NCBI RefSeq assembly: GCF_001718795.1
Contig: NZ_CP013438.1
Coordinates: forward strand, 1,178,001 to 1,242,000
From: Burkholderia latens
GTDB taxonomy: Bacteria > Pseudomonadota > Gammaproteobacteria > Burkholderiales > Burkholderiaceae
Reading direction: 5' to 3'
Length of the DNA stretch: 64,000 nucleotides
Shown: piece after piece, positions 10,901 through 17,353 of the stretch
Numbering within the stretch: position 1 is the stretch's first letter
How the letters are laid out: every line of letters begins with the position of its first letter
Position numbers and translations under genes: made by a program
The notes under the pieces: generated by a model
What the model saw: only the letters and a program-made list of their open reading frames with translations
The model's database searches: none
Told to the model about the DNA's origin: nothing

Positions 10901-13900
10901 CTTCGTCGGCCGGTTCGCCAAAGCTGGCCGCCTGTTCCTCCGCGTGCTGCCACGGGTTGCCGATCTCGCCCACCGCGAGCCGCTGGTTCGCGAGCCCGTT
11001 GCCGTACAGCGTCTCGACGACGTTGACCGCGAGCGGGCGCGGCATCGCCGACGGTGCGGGCGTCTTCGTGATCGCGCGGATCGGCCGCTCCATCAGCGTG
11101 TGGGAGCCGAGGCCCATTTGCGCGACGCCGATCCCGAGGTTCAGCAATTGCTGCGCGCGATCGGAGTCGGACATCGCGTCCCAGTTCTTCACCAGCGACA
11201 CGCCCTGGTCGGCCATCTGGTAGCCGCCGATCACGCCGCCGGTGACGTTGAACACGCCGGCCGTGCGGCCCGTCGTCTGCGCCATCGACTCGAACGCGTC
11301 GGCCTCCTGCGCGAACCGGCCGAGCCCAGCTACGTCGGCCGTCACGCCCTCGCCGCGCGACGCGAGCGTGAGCAGGTCCGACACCTGTCCGGTCGTGCGC
11401 AGCAGCGACGACGCTTCCGCGAGCGACTTCGCCGCCATGCCGAGCCCGCCGCCCGCGAAACCGGCGCCGCTGCCGATCAGGCTGATCCAGTCGCCGCGCG
11501 CCTGTTCGTTGCCGAAGCCGATCGACTGCCCGTGGTCGCTCAGATTCTTCAGGTCGCCCACCGCGGCCGTCGCGCCGACCGCCATGCCCACGCCGATCGT
11601 CGTCCATGCGGCGCCGAGCAGCGCGCCGCCCACCGGCGCGCCGATGCCGCTCGCGACCAGCACGACACCGCCAGCCGCCGCGAGAATGCCGGTGCCGATT
11701 TCGAGCGCGTGTTCGAGGTGCTGGTACCACTCCGTCTTGTGCGCGTCGATCGACTGGTATTGCGACAGGTCGCCGGCCGCTGCGTCGCTCATCAGGCTCT
11801 TCGGCACGTACAGCTTGCCGTCGTCGGACAGCGCGTTGTTGTGCTGGTAGTTGTCGACGCTGTCGTACTGCCAGCCGCGATCGTCGATCAGCTTGTACTG
11901 GCCCGGATGGCCGTCGACCTGCACCTTGAACAGCGCGCTCGGCGCGGTGCCCGATTGCTTCGACACGTAGTAGATCGGCACCAGCGACACCACCGCATGA
12001 TCGCCGCCGACCTTGCGGATCTGATCGACCACGGCCTGGATCATCTGCGTCGCGGCCGAATTCTGCGCGTACAGCGAGTGGCTGTTGACGCCCGTGCCGT
12101 TCTGCAATTGCCCGTTGCTCACGATCAACTGCTCGAGCAGCGCCATCGACGGCACGTCGTTCCGGTCGGTCGGCACCGCAGCCGAATCGTCGGGCTGAAT
12201 TCCGAGCCCCGCGCCGACGAAGTTCTTGAGCTGATCGGAATCGGTCGCGAACGTGTACGACTTGTCGCCGAGGTTCTTCTGGAAGTCGTCGAAATACGCC
12301 TTCAGCTGCTTGTCCGGATCGGTCTGGAAGAACTTGTAGCTCGCGCTCGCGGCGGCCTTTTGCTGCGTGTTCTGCGCGCTCTTCACGCCCTGGTCGTAAC
12401 GCAGCTGGAAGTCGTTCGCGAAACCCGAACTGAACCGGTCGTCGTTCTGCATCTTCGACAGCAACGCCTTCGACAACGCCGGATCGACACCCGACGACAG
12501 CGCCTGGCGCACGCTGTCGAACCCGTAGCCGGCGTCGCTGCCGCGCAGCGTGTAGATCAGCGTCTTCGCATTGCCGTTGGCGTCGAGCAGCCAGTTCGCG
12601 ACGTCGTCCTCGCGCTGCACGGGCACGCCGCTCGCGGTCGGTTGCTGGTCGGCGAGCCCGACCGCCGTACTGAGGCCCTTGTAGAACTCGATGCCGTCGC
12701 CGTACGGCTGCGGCGTGCCCGTGTTCGACTGCGTCCACTTGTTGCCGAAATCCTTTTCGACGGTGTCGAGCACGGCGCCCGCGAATTCGGGCGGCGCGTT
12801 CGCGAGGATGTCCTGCATCCACTTGCCGACCTTGTCCGCATTCATCCGGCCGTCGGCGCGCGCCTGCATGCTCGCCTGATCCGTCGCGCGCGAATCGGGC
12901 TTCTGCATCAGCGGGTCGATCTGCGAATGGATGAACTTCGCGTCGAAGTGCGGCTGGCCCGCCTGCGTCCACAGCGCCTGACGCTCGTCCAGCGAGAACG
13001 ACGCGTCCATGTTCGTCTTCAGCACCTGCAGCGCCGCGCCCGGATTGCTGCCGGGGTCCTGCATCAACTGCGCGACCTGCTGCTTCGTGTATTGCAGGCG
13101 CACGTCGGGGGCCGCCGCGAGCAGCGTCTGGATCTGCTGATAACCGGGATTGATCTTCTGCGCCTCGGCCGGGTCCTTCGCCGCCTGCGTCTGCGCCTGG
13201 GCCTGCGCCATCGCATACGCGAACACGCCGCCCGCCTGGTCGATCTTCGCGTTCAGCGCCTTCGCGTCCGCATCGCTCAGGCCGGCCGTGTCGACCTTGA
13301 TGCCCGTCATCTTCACGAACGCTTCTGCGAGCGGATTCTGTTGCGCGAGCGCCCTCTCCTGCGGCGACAGCTTCGGATCGTTCGGATCGACGCTCACGCC
13401 CGTATCCTGCAGCAGCGCGAACGTGACGGGGTCGGACTTCGCGAGCTGCTTCATCTGCGGCGACAGCGACGGGTCGTCGGGGTTGATCGTCGCGATCGTG
13501 CGCTTGAGCTGGCTTTCCTCGCCGAGCGCGTCGACGAGGCCGGTGTACCACATGCCGTCGTGATTCTGCTTCACGGCCGCGACGACCTGCTTCTGCTCGT
13601 CGGCCGTGACGTACGTGAGCGCCGTGTCGTCGCCGCCCGTCACGACCTTGTCGTACTGGCTTTGCGCCTGCGACAGCTCGCGTGTGATGTCGGATTCGTC
13701 GGCGCGGCGCGCACCGCCGGGCTCCTTTTGCCATGCCGCGTAGTCGGCCTTTGCGTCCTTCAGGCGCAGCGTTGCGGCCGCCGTGCCGTATTCGTGGCGC
13801 AACGCGGTGGTTAGCGCGGTGTATGCGTTGTTCGCGTTCGTATCCGCCGTGGCGGCCGCCTGGCGCACTTGCGCGCCGGCGTCGGGATCCGCGCGCCGGA

Positions 13901-14444
13901 CGCCGCCCGGCAACGCGTTGTACTTCTGCACGTCGGCATGCGCGCCCTGGTCTTTCTGCATCGCCAGCGCGAATTCGAATGCCTTCTCGTTGGTTGCCCG
14001 CTCGGGCGCCGATTCGGCCGACACAGCCTTCTGCGCATCGTCGAGGACCGAGCCGAGCACGGGATCCTTCGGCGATGCGTTGCGCAGATCGGCCGCCACG
14101 CCCGCGATCGCCTTGTTCGCGTCGCCGCCGCCGTCGGCGGCGAAACGCATCTGGTTCTCGACGGCCGCCTGCACCGCGCCCCACGCGTATTCGGCCTTCT
14201 TTACCTGATTGTCGAGATCGGCCTGCGACGCGCCCTGGTCGTGCAAACGCTTGAGCGTCGCCATTTCGGCCTGCGCAATTTGCAGCAGACGCTGCGTCTC
14301 GGCCTGCGCGGCCGCGAGCGCCTGTTGCTCCGGCGTCTGGGCCGGCGGATTGCTGCCGGCCCCGTTGCCGGGCGCCGGATCGTTGTCAGTCTGCGGCTGC
14401 GGCACACTGACCGGCCCGCCTCCGCCCACAGCCATCAACACCAT
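1974..14444 (-). CDS. Giant multidomain LysM protein with three caspase-fold-like modules
   Basis: About 4156 aa. The ATG at 14444 is chosen because GGGAGAA lies just upstream; the open frame continues further upstream without a ribosome site. There is no signal peptide. The N-terminal ~600 residues are Ala/Gln-rich and look helical. At about 910-990 a Gly/Ala-rich hydrophobic stretch follows a segment resembling DUF4781-type proteins. Three modules follow with a His after one hydrophobic strand and a Cys after the next: H1504/C1543, H1795/C1861 and H2141/C2180. Residues 2200-3670 include Arg-rich and metal-hydrolase-like segments that I cannot assign. Hydrophobic Gly/Ala segments recur at about 3680-4000. 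A Ser/Pro/Thr linker then leads to a LysM domain (4086-4156, AGDSLWTIAENHEG), suggesting peptidoglycan contact. A secreted toxin or effector, or a large surface protein, are both possible. No secretion genes are adjacent. Confidence 0.85.
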   Translation of the reverse strand: MVLMAVGGGGPVSVPQPQTDNDPAPGNGAGSNPPAQTPEQQALAAAQAETQRLLQIAQAEMATLKRLHDQGASQADLDNQVKKAEYAWGAVQAAVENQMRFAADGGGDANKAIAGVAADLRNASPKDPVLGSVLDDAQKAVSAESAPERATNEKAFEFALAMQKDQGAHADVQKYNALPGGVRRADPDAGAQVRQAAATADTNANNAYTALTTALRHEYGTAAATLRLKDAKADYAAWQKEPGGARRADESDITRELSQAQSQYDKVVTGGDDTALTYVTADEQKQVVAAVKQNHDGMWYTGLVDALGEESQLKRTIATINPDDPSLSPQMKQLAKSDPVTFALLQDTGVSVDPNDPKLSPQERALAQQNPLAEAFVKMTGIKVDTAGLSDADAKALNAKIDQAGGVFAYAMAQAQAQTQAAKDPAEAQKINPGYQQIQTLLAAAPDVRLQYTKQQVAQLMQDPGSNPGAALQVLKTNMDASFSLDERQALWTQAGQPHFDAKFIHSQIDPLMQKPDSRATDQASMQARADGRMNADKVGKWMQDILANAPPEFAGAVLDTVEKDFGNKWTQSNTGTPQPYGDGIEFYKGLSTAVGLADQQPTASGVPVQREDDVANWLLDANGNAKTLIYTLRGSDAGYGFDSVRQALSSGVDPALSKALLSKMQNDDRFSSGFANDFQLRYDQGVKSAQNTQQKAAASASYKFFQTDPDKQLKAYFDDFQKNLGDKSYTFATDSDQLKNFVGAGLGIQPDDSAAVPTDRNDVPSMALLEQLIVSNGQLQNGTGVNSHSLYAQNSAATQMIQAVVDQIRKVGGDHAVVSLVPIYYVSKQSGTAPSALFKVQVDGHPGQYKLIDDRGWQYDSVDNYQHNNALSDDGKLYVPKSLMSDAAAGDLSQYQSIDAHKTEWYQHLEHALEIGTGILAAAGGVVLVASGIGAPVGGALLGAAWTTIGVGMAVGATAAVGDLKNLSDHGQSIGFGNEQARGDWISLIGSGAGFAGGGLGMAAKSLAEASSLLRTTGQVSDLLTLASRGEGVTADVAGLGRFAQEADAFESMAQTTGRTAGVFNVTGGVIGGYQMADQGVSLVKNWDAMSDSDRAQQLLNLGIGVAQMGLGSHTLMERPIRAITKTPAPSAMPRPLAVNVVETLYGNGLANQRLAVGEIGNPWQHAEEQAASFGEPADEGGAVAPADKGLRARVAAWLRARRMQGTPDGDALALRLAPDGEPVEGAATPAVADALAADAASPAEAGVPASGARPASWEIPARIAADRAILSDVVARIISSGNHLEDVEYYVYALEDAEGNVSNPEEDGLPATDKGDLLKDMSAAKADERRAKAVADGQARAAVAPDEDGTIGVTRYATYHDALMVGADGVAGGRYRIALVDQRALAADGTVPPEAVVGHIGLTDAGGAFVLSMNDAYDRTLRVVYPHGFDPQKPLIRSEDGRRVDVINASFGMSETQWAAYPRREADLAIYSDNPIQPENRLPPGERPLLPVPPGYFAVYAHAWADAFASATGKAMTADDMAEMIRQSGWDGKSPVILYACGAGTRVSPLAQLLANVLGVDVYGASGFVAWRSPRYRADGSPDSGYTSGILIEPGAPDQAGVPDHSVTSGPRTYRFSPAVAVIDQGAHPVDWSSVAPRPVSNQWGGRTATGDARVPIGVYVWRMLTRRGSIINPRSNRPASALEMTHALEALAWKGYTPGTPIALDGPRSGADPALLQEFADLIQAPVFGRLGDDDAAGWHRAVPNPNRRVARFEIEPDVNGKFSPGGAQPIRINPLELRPVPGTSVVNLLGHATARQFLKVSGFDIAESHGTQPRDVSLDSSAAITQGGKTISPRQFARALLDDPAYTEGNGVLLTGCYLGAGGYSFAQELAYELQVPVIASIASNSVRGTGALELYPLDESIKVPANDPDVGTRLYLHVPEAPDASDPPMVFAQRGEPTTHAPAHGDAPVEPVQPVEAEIDPHGDSGRRGADGTPGGVPRSAPGNAGRPDTVPGGSTHPRLAPEPDAGEPPVHEPIPLVEVAPDRIYTVDEWAARVEQAAEAEADDGLSGKTEKIYPKTSRVYTDRKVADGGIVTTTIHGRSVLQPGFDDVTGIDATQHPEFLRPADTLLMPADDPLHAVGARGLMSPPGHHVVFGHGISADAMLGPDGRPLTPDEVAERVAPHLEPEQDVTLYSCYGGSNKHDPLRIAPGQVRAASTTFAAALAQRLSELTGRPTSVWAPPDILLVERDGSATVRGTRLTGQVDKDRLPMQRFRGDPARAGRAALPAGGDAQAAPTTASTASTASTRGAGSRPRGERPTRPTVPRVADPTFADPDYDFTAIPDDTFESVTLDHPFRTALADRPGVIGDAARVTQPGGTVSQRWPSEFLDKAEPTRVIDDVMQAFHEAGLTNLRVEFVTHDGSDVLGSGTNFGALDPEAGWFRFSGTVPDAPAAATHAPGRTAADARLALPEGARTVAQDELGQALDSAHTGPRNHAYVPTDALPDATTFAQPDLTPQERVSASAAANLDAVESAAPTDVALLSALGHDPARALRIATPDGGELYKPAGVDMYVVRTRDPATGAVSYRLAGIDGSGLPEGYTAVHAGGTRAVGANDGRPTWPTLGPAGPAGGRLAGTAGDPSGAATPATVSGHANPPAPPQRTTPAEATDPQAVAATWLDSLGRRTLTRVDGRHAPTLDGLGRKLGTNAHVLITAHADAPKTGAEHAAPTFVAVLETDQYGVPGPVRMLDGSRVPKDLNKALVKTGASGRKARRQFDFYVSPVAHDELMRFGGASKIETKDGTSSWPVAASGHPVDNALAADVVKLHDAPGFKRPRQAVRAVEGDRRWIHVVEEETGKVLGYAERNTNHEWKYYEKASVGDTEIPEQDLRTVFRRRRRGGIPVLQSPRRGIRFVVSDVKPEIVDRIGGFQPTKDTAAAEKPPRRTLGDVFQAKVPLRQPLTRADQGRANEAAPRVPVDPHLLPSEKSGLNAVDFSGNSVPHLLTAIRNGAVDGNRHVIYVFKTDGAVAESLGNPLGVIAARNGEMRWFDNIRHVNNLGRQGVSLDEMPIGNDRFGTDVHFLLTQLRPREFLRSTRPTRIAALQAREKALREQLSDAEARGQSSAPFRALAARTRSRYNEVLADLHRLRHASTAAPAALSIEPYQPGLSSSTVVAFNLRNGAAKTEQYFPTHDQIEAYNKQAQRAGKVKLVLKGEPQAVMIDPGMWRTLLNNLYVARDVSTSASRFLPVPGKLRAHTRKFGAATVADHRIQQIFTRSDPALQDRMVPMARSLSLSDDPALMRKMVEQYGGVTPVVTLVVDPNLLAAVLGKAHDPDFLRAVKALGDQKNAVFDGKNGVIHPAPGTDGEALALDHLAHLHAWLDEAARTGFAIRLETAPARALVSGTDYRYQSGTNHAYHDYVRVMTALEKWSNANPDKTAPNVMITFHGWDAVPESVPGAGHEKLLRAVLEREGLEWVHVGLSFGTHGADFIGNQDLTGALAKLIVENRKNPSIIDRLHGADALTRVFERVDRQTLANQHQLLFAEVERIGAERGMTPAEIAELRHKLYEGNTTVWLNQARKATIEHATEYWKGDGRKPRGTTQKGARSFARRWLDAYGAGIPDRVTTRAQPLTANPLEHWSAVVHDPALINDGTKPIGTSRRETAQLANVDILDAKRAQAELHALRVHDEPIGPHRPPPSGRRIAADMTGATAVGASGAVVLEATGNAFVGPATNSLYAGLRVGRVFQALHHGAVASLKNADPRVFDHVVDRLVRGLQKQLKANGFDVDARGTQLEQIAHEGKAAAAQLRALNKDGVLTFDETVTHLKAIADDMLGQMQGVVGGTSLKLLHRGSPRHSVGRVGRLLALGGYGGTITINGFKFLQGNWLAGGQALGGIISAASTGIVYKGGARGVNAENRSQIARLASATGDYVTSAVGLATGIHGAMAAHTFGDGMTGVLGAMSGALLGAGRLHSQFPNATPWMARLPTGVALLPVGIFAITQAYGVIKALDGSDDKNKKPGLGPSPSPSPSSSPSSTPTPTLTPSPSGSAGATPTAGASVAPAPTAATRQPGATASPTARPSQPAQPSAGSRSATPTPTPLTVDVVAGDSLWTIAENHEGTLLDAAHVPADERQRMSDGQRIDAAFNEILQLNRNLASHPGDINPGQQVIVG
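2389..2424. repeat. Hexamer tandem repeat in the Ser/Pro linker codons
   Basis: Six consecutive 6-bp units of the form GATGGC (one GATGAC, one GACGGG) encode alternating Ser-Pro and Ser residues in the linker before the LysM domain of the giant protein. The repeat keeps frame, so changes in copy number would only lengthen or shorten the linker. Confidence 0.8.
7573..7599. repeat. Three perfect copies of a 9-bp unit
   Basis: GTGCTGGCG is repeated three times head to tail inside the giant gene. On the coding strand it gives an Ala/Ser/Thr-rich spacer just after the third His/Cys module. The unit length of 9 keeps the reading frame. Confidence 0.85.
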
Positions 14445-14867
14445 GTCCGTTCTCCCGCGGTTCGCGCGACGTGCCGGCACGGCGGCAGGCGGGCCGCGCG
14501 CAATGATGCATTGTGCCGAACGGGCTCGCGGAGGAAATGCGCGTATTACGTAGTCGGCACGCGGCTGGCGGCGGTGCGGGCAGACGCATGCTACGAACAG
14601 GCCGTCGCCAGCGGCCCTGCAAACGCAATCGGCAAAATTTGCTGATTGGGTCGGTGCGCGCGCTGCGGTCCGTATGCGGGCGGCTGCCAATGCCGTCCGG
14701 GTGCGGCGCGCTGCCGCGATTCCGCCCGATTTCGCAGAGAACCTTTCCTGTGCAGCGGCTTAATCGGCTTTCGCTCGATCTCCAATAATGGCCGCTCGCT
14801 GCGTCGAGCCCCCGCGCGCCGACGCGACCACCGGCAATCGGCCGGAGACCAACGACAAGAAAATCCT
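14445..14867. other. Intergenic region between giant gene and porin
   Basis: This 423-bp stretch separates the divergent giant gene and porin gene and should hold both promoters. I see slightly AT-richer patches near 14630-14650 and 14760-14790 but no convincing promoter, operator or RNA. Open frames crossing it lack ribosome sites. Confidence 0.5.
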
Positions 14868-16121
14868 GTGCATTCCTACCAAACAGACCGACACGCCCCC
14901 GCGACGCCACGCGCGACGCCGATCGCCGCGCGCGCCCGCACGCGCGCGGCCGCGGGCACTTTCATCGCAGCGTGCGTCGCCGGCGTGGCGCCCGGCGTCG
15001 CGCACGCGCAAAGCAGCGTGACGCTGTACGGGCTGATCGACACGTCGATTACCTACGCGACCAATCAGCGCACGCAAGGCGCCGGTTCGCCCGGCAGCGG
15101 CAGCGTCGCGCTCACGAGCGGCGCATTGAACGCGTCGCGCTGGGGGTTGCGCGGCCGCGAGGATCTTGGGGGCGGGATGGCCGCGGTCTTCACGCTCGAG
15201 AACGGCTTCTCGGGCACGACCGGCAAGCTGTCGCAGAAAGGCGTCGACATGTTCGGCCGCCAGGCATGGATCGGCATCAGTTCGCGCACGGCCGGCACGC
15301 TGACGTTCGGCCGGCAGTACGATCTGATTCTCGACTTCGTCACGCCGCTCGGCGCATCGGGGCCCGGCTGGGGTGGCAACCTCGCGGTGCACCCGTACGA
15401 CAACGACGACTCGAACCGCAATCTGCGCATCAACCATGCGGTGAAGTACACGAGTCCGGCCTATCGCGGGCTGACGTTCGGCGCGCTCTACGGATTCTCG
15501 AACACGGCCGGTGCGTTTTCCAACAACGCCGTGTGGAGCGCGGGGCTCGCGTATGCGAACGGCCCGCTGAAGCTCGGCGCCGGCTACCTGAAGATCAACC
15601 GCGACCGTAATGCGCCGAATCCGGACGGCGCGCTGAGCACGGTAGACGGCTCGGCGACGATCACGGGCGGCAACCAGGAGATCTGGGCGATGGCCGCGCG
15701 CTACGCATTCGGCCCGCACTCGATCGGCGCCGCGTGGTCGCACTCGGCCACCGATGGCGTGAGCGGCGTGCTTCAGGGCAGCGGCATCACGCCGCTCAAG
15801 GGGGAATCGCTGGTGTTCGACAACTTCACGGTCGACGGCCGCTTCTTCGCCACGCCGGCGTTCAGCGTCGCCGCCGCCTACACGTACACGATGGGCCGTT
15901 TCGACGCGCGCACCGGCCAGACCCGCCCGAAATGGAACCACGTCGTCGCCCAGGCCGACTACGCGTTCTCGAAGCGCACGGACGCGTATCTCGAAGCCGT
16001 CTATCAAAGCGTGAGCGGCGGCAACGGCAATCCGGCGTTCAACGCGACCGTGTGGACGATGACGCCGTCCGCGAACGGCAACCAGGTCGTCGTCGCGCTG
16101 GGCTTGCGACACAAGTTCTGA
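14868..16121 (+). CDS. Gram-negative porin (OmpC-like, Porin_4 type)
   Basis: A 417-aa outer-membrane general diffusion porin. The mature part begins QSSVTLYGLIDTS, the first beta strand of Burkholderia/Neisseria-type trimeric porins. The protein ends in LRHKF, with the C-terminal Phe recognised by the BAM machinery. Beta-strand signatures such as SRWGLRGREDLGGG and FTLENGF, and a closing Y..S.RT-type segment, are present. GTG at 14868 is the only reasonable start in frame. It gives an unusually long Arg/Ala-rich n-region of about 30 residues before a hydrophobic core and AHA cleavage site (mature from residue 48). Its ribosome site is poor (GGAGA about 20 nt upstream), so the start is uncertain. 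Confidence 0.92.
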   Translation: MHSYQTDRHAPATPRATPIAARARTRAAAGTFIAACVAGVAPGVAHAQSSVTLYGLIDTSITYATNQRTQGAGSPGSGSVALTSGALNASRWGLRGREDLGGGMAAVFTLENGFSGTTGKLSQKGVDMFGRQAWIGISSRTAGTLTFGRQYDLILDFVTPLGASGPGWGGNLAVHPYDNDDSNRNLRINHAVKYTSPAYRGLTFGALYGFSNTAGAFSNNAVWSAGLAYANGPLKLGAGYLKINRDRNAPNPDGALSTVDGSATITGGNQEIWAMAARYAFGPHSIGAAWSHSATDGVSGVLQGSGITPLKGESLVFDNFTVDGRFFATPAFSVAAAYTYTMGRFDARTGQTRPKWNHVVAQADYAFSKRTDAYLEAVYQSVSGGNGNPAFNATVWTMTPSANGNQVVVALGLRHKF

Positions 16122-16405
16122 CGATCGGGCGTTCGCGCAACGGAGATCGCGTGCTGCGTGGTTTTTTTCACAAAAAGGCGGAGAAACTGTTCACGTTGTG
16201 ACATTTTTCCTACTCTACTTGCAGCGGCGCCGTGATTTGGCGCTCCGGCCGACACAATCTTTCGTCTCGCATATCGCCGGCTTACGAAAGTGCATCTCGC
16301 ACGCGGGCCGGCGCCTTCGCGCCGCGTCGTCGGCCCCGTGCCGTGACAGTTCTCGCGCATCACGCTTTCGATGATGTCCACGCAGTCAACCGCAGGAGAC
16401 GCACG

Positions 16406-16894
16406 ATGAGCAAAACGAACCGACTGGTCCTCGCAGTTTTCGCGCTGCTGGCGGGTTGCCACCACGCGGCGAAAACCCCGGAAAATGCAGGCATGGCGCC
16501 GGAGCCGTCGAGCGAAGCCGTCGCCACGGTCGCGGCCGACGATCTCAACAACCCGAACAGCCCGCTCGCGAAGCGCAGCGTCTATTTCGATTTCGACCAG
16601 TACTCGGTGAAGCCCGAATACCAGTCGCTGCTGCAGGCACACGCCGACTATCTGCGCAGCCACCCGTCGCGCCACGTGCTGATCCAGGGCAACACCGACG
16701 AACGCGGCACGTCCGAATACAACCTTGCGCTGGGCCAGCGCCGGTCGCAGGCCGTGATGAGCGCGCTCGAAACGCTCGGCGTGCAGGCGTCGCAACTCGA
16801 GGCGGTGAGCCTCGGCAAGGAAAAGCCGGTCGCGCTGGGCCACGATGAGGAATCGTGGTCGCAGAACCGTCGCGCCGATCTCGTCTACCGTTGA
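16406..16894 (+). CDS. Pal/OmpA-like peptidoglycan-associated lipoprotein
   Basis: A 162-aa lipoprotein. The signal peptide ends in the lipobox LLAGC with lipidated Cys18. It is followed by a short linker and an OmpA-C domain (about 55-162) with FDFDQYSVKPEY and the peptidoglycan-binding GNTDERGTSEYN motif. AGGAG precedes the ATG. Pal normally sits at the end of the tol operon and links the outer membrane to peptidoglycan through TolB. Here the gene is isolated, between a porin and a mini-lipoprotein, so it is probably a paralogue of the housekeeping Pal. Confidence 0.9.
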   Translation: MSKTNRLVLAVFALLAGCHHAAKTPENAGMAPEPSSEAVATVAADDLNNPNSPLAKRSVYFDFDQYSVKPEYQSLLQAHADYLRSHPSRHVLIQGNTDERGTSEYNLALGQRRSQAVMSALETLGVQASQLEAVSLGKEKPVALGHDEESWSQNRRADLVYR

Positions 16895-17088
16895 TCGCGG
16901 GCCGCATGCCGCCGCGATGGCGGCATGGCGGCCCGGCATCGTCCGTACCCGTATCGCGCGCCGTGCCGCTATCCGGACCCGCAAACAGCATGGAATAAAC
17001 CGCCCGCCCCGGACGTTTCGTCATCGCGCGGCCTGCGGTTCGCGCGAATCGCGCCACCGCAAGGCCATCGCGGCAAAAGGAGAGCGAA

Positions 17089-17250
17089 ATGAGATCGGCA
17101 AGATGGGCTGCGGCGCTGGTCGCGGCGGTGATGCTCGTGCTGTCGGCCGGATGCACGTCGTCGGGCGGCGGCGCATCGCAAGGACCGGGTATGAGCCGCT
17201 ACGGCGGCGCAGGCGGCAGCGGGAGTGGAGGCGGCGGGGGCGGCTACTGA
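17089..17250 (+). CDS. Small glycine-rich lipoprotein (53 aa)
   Basis: A 53-aa frame preceded by AAAGGAGAGCGAA, an excellent ribosome site. It begins MRSARWAAALVAAVML and has a lipobox LSAGC with lipidated Cys22. The mature part is only 31 residues, mostly Gly and Ser, ending in a run of six Gly and Tyr. It lies 194 bp downstream of the Pal-like gene on the same strand. No function is known to me. The ribosome site and lipobox argue that it is real despite its size. Confidence 0.72.
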   Translation: MRSARWAAALVAAVMLVLSAGCTSSGGGASQGPGMSRYGGAGGSGSGGGGGGY

Positions 17251-17284
17251 CGCGCCGCCGGATCGGGGCGAACGGATAGCCGCG

Positions 17285-17317
17285 CGCGAGCGGGGCCGTA
17301 ACTCGGCCGCGCTCGCG
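17285..17317. terminator. Strong hairpin between convergent genes
   Basis: A 14-bp stem with one mismatch closes a TAACT loop (left arm CGCGAGCGGGGCCG, right arm CGGCCGCGCTCGCG). It sits between the small lipoprotein gene and the cytochrome gene, which converge. It lacks a T-run, so it is either a weak bidirectional terminator or an mRNA 3' end stabiliser. Confidence 0.5.
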
Positions 17318-17353
17318 TGCGATTCCGTGCGACTCCGTGCGTCGCCGCCCCGC

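Noticed and set aside
2568..13814. Plus-strand 3748-aa open frame opposite the giant gene
   Set aside because: No ribosome site, Arg/His/Ala-rich mirror composition and no recognisable domain; the minus-strand frame has a ribosome site and real domains.
10399..14184. Second minus-strand frame of 1261 aa inside the giant gene
   Set aside because: Out of frame with the giant gene, Arg/Gly-rich low-complexity translation, no start signal.
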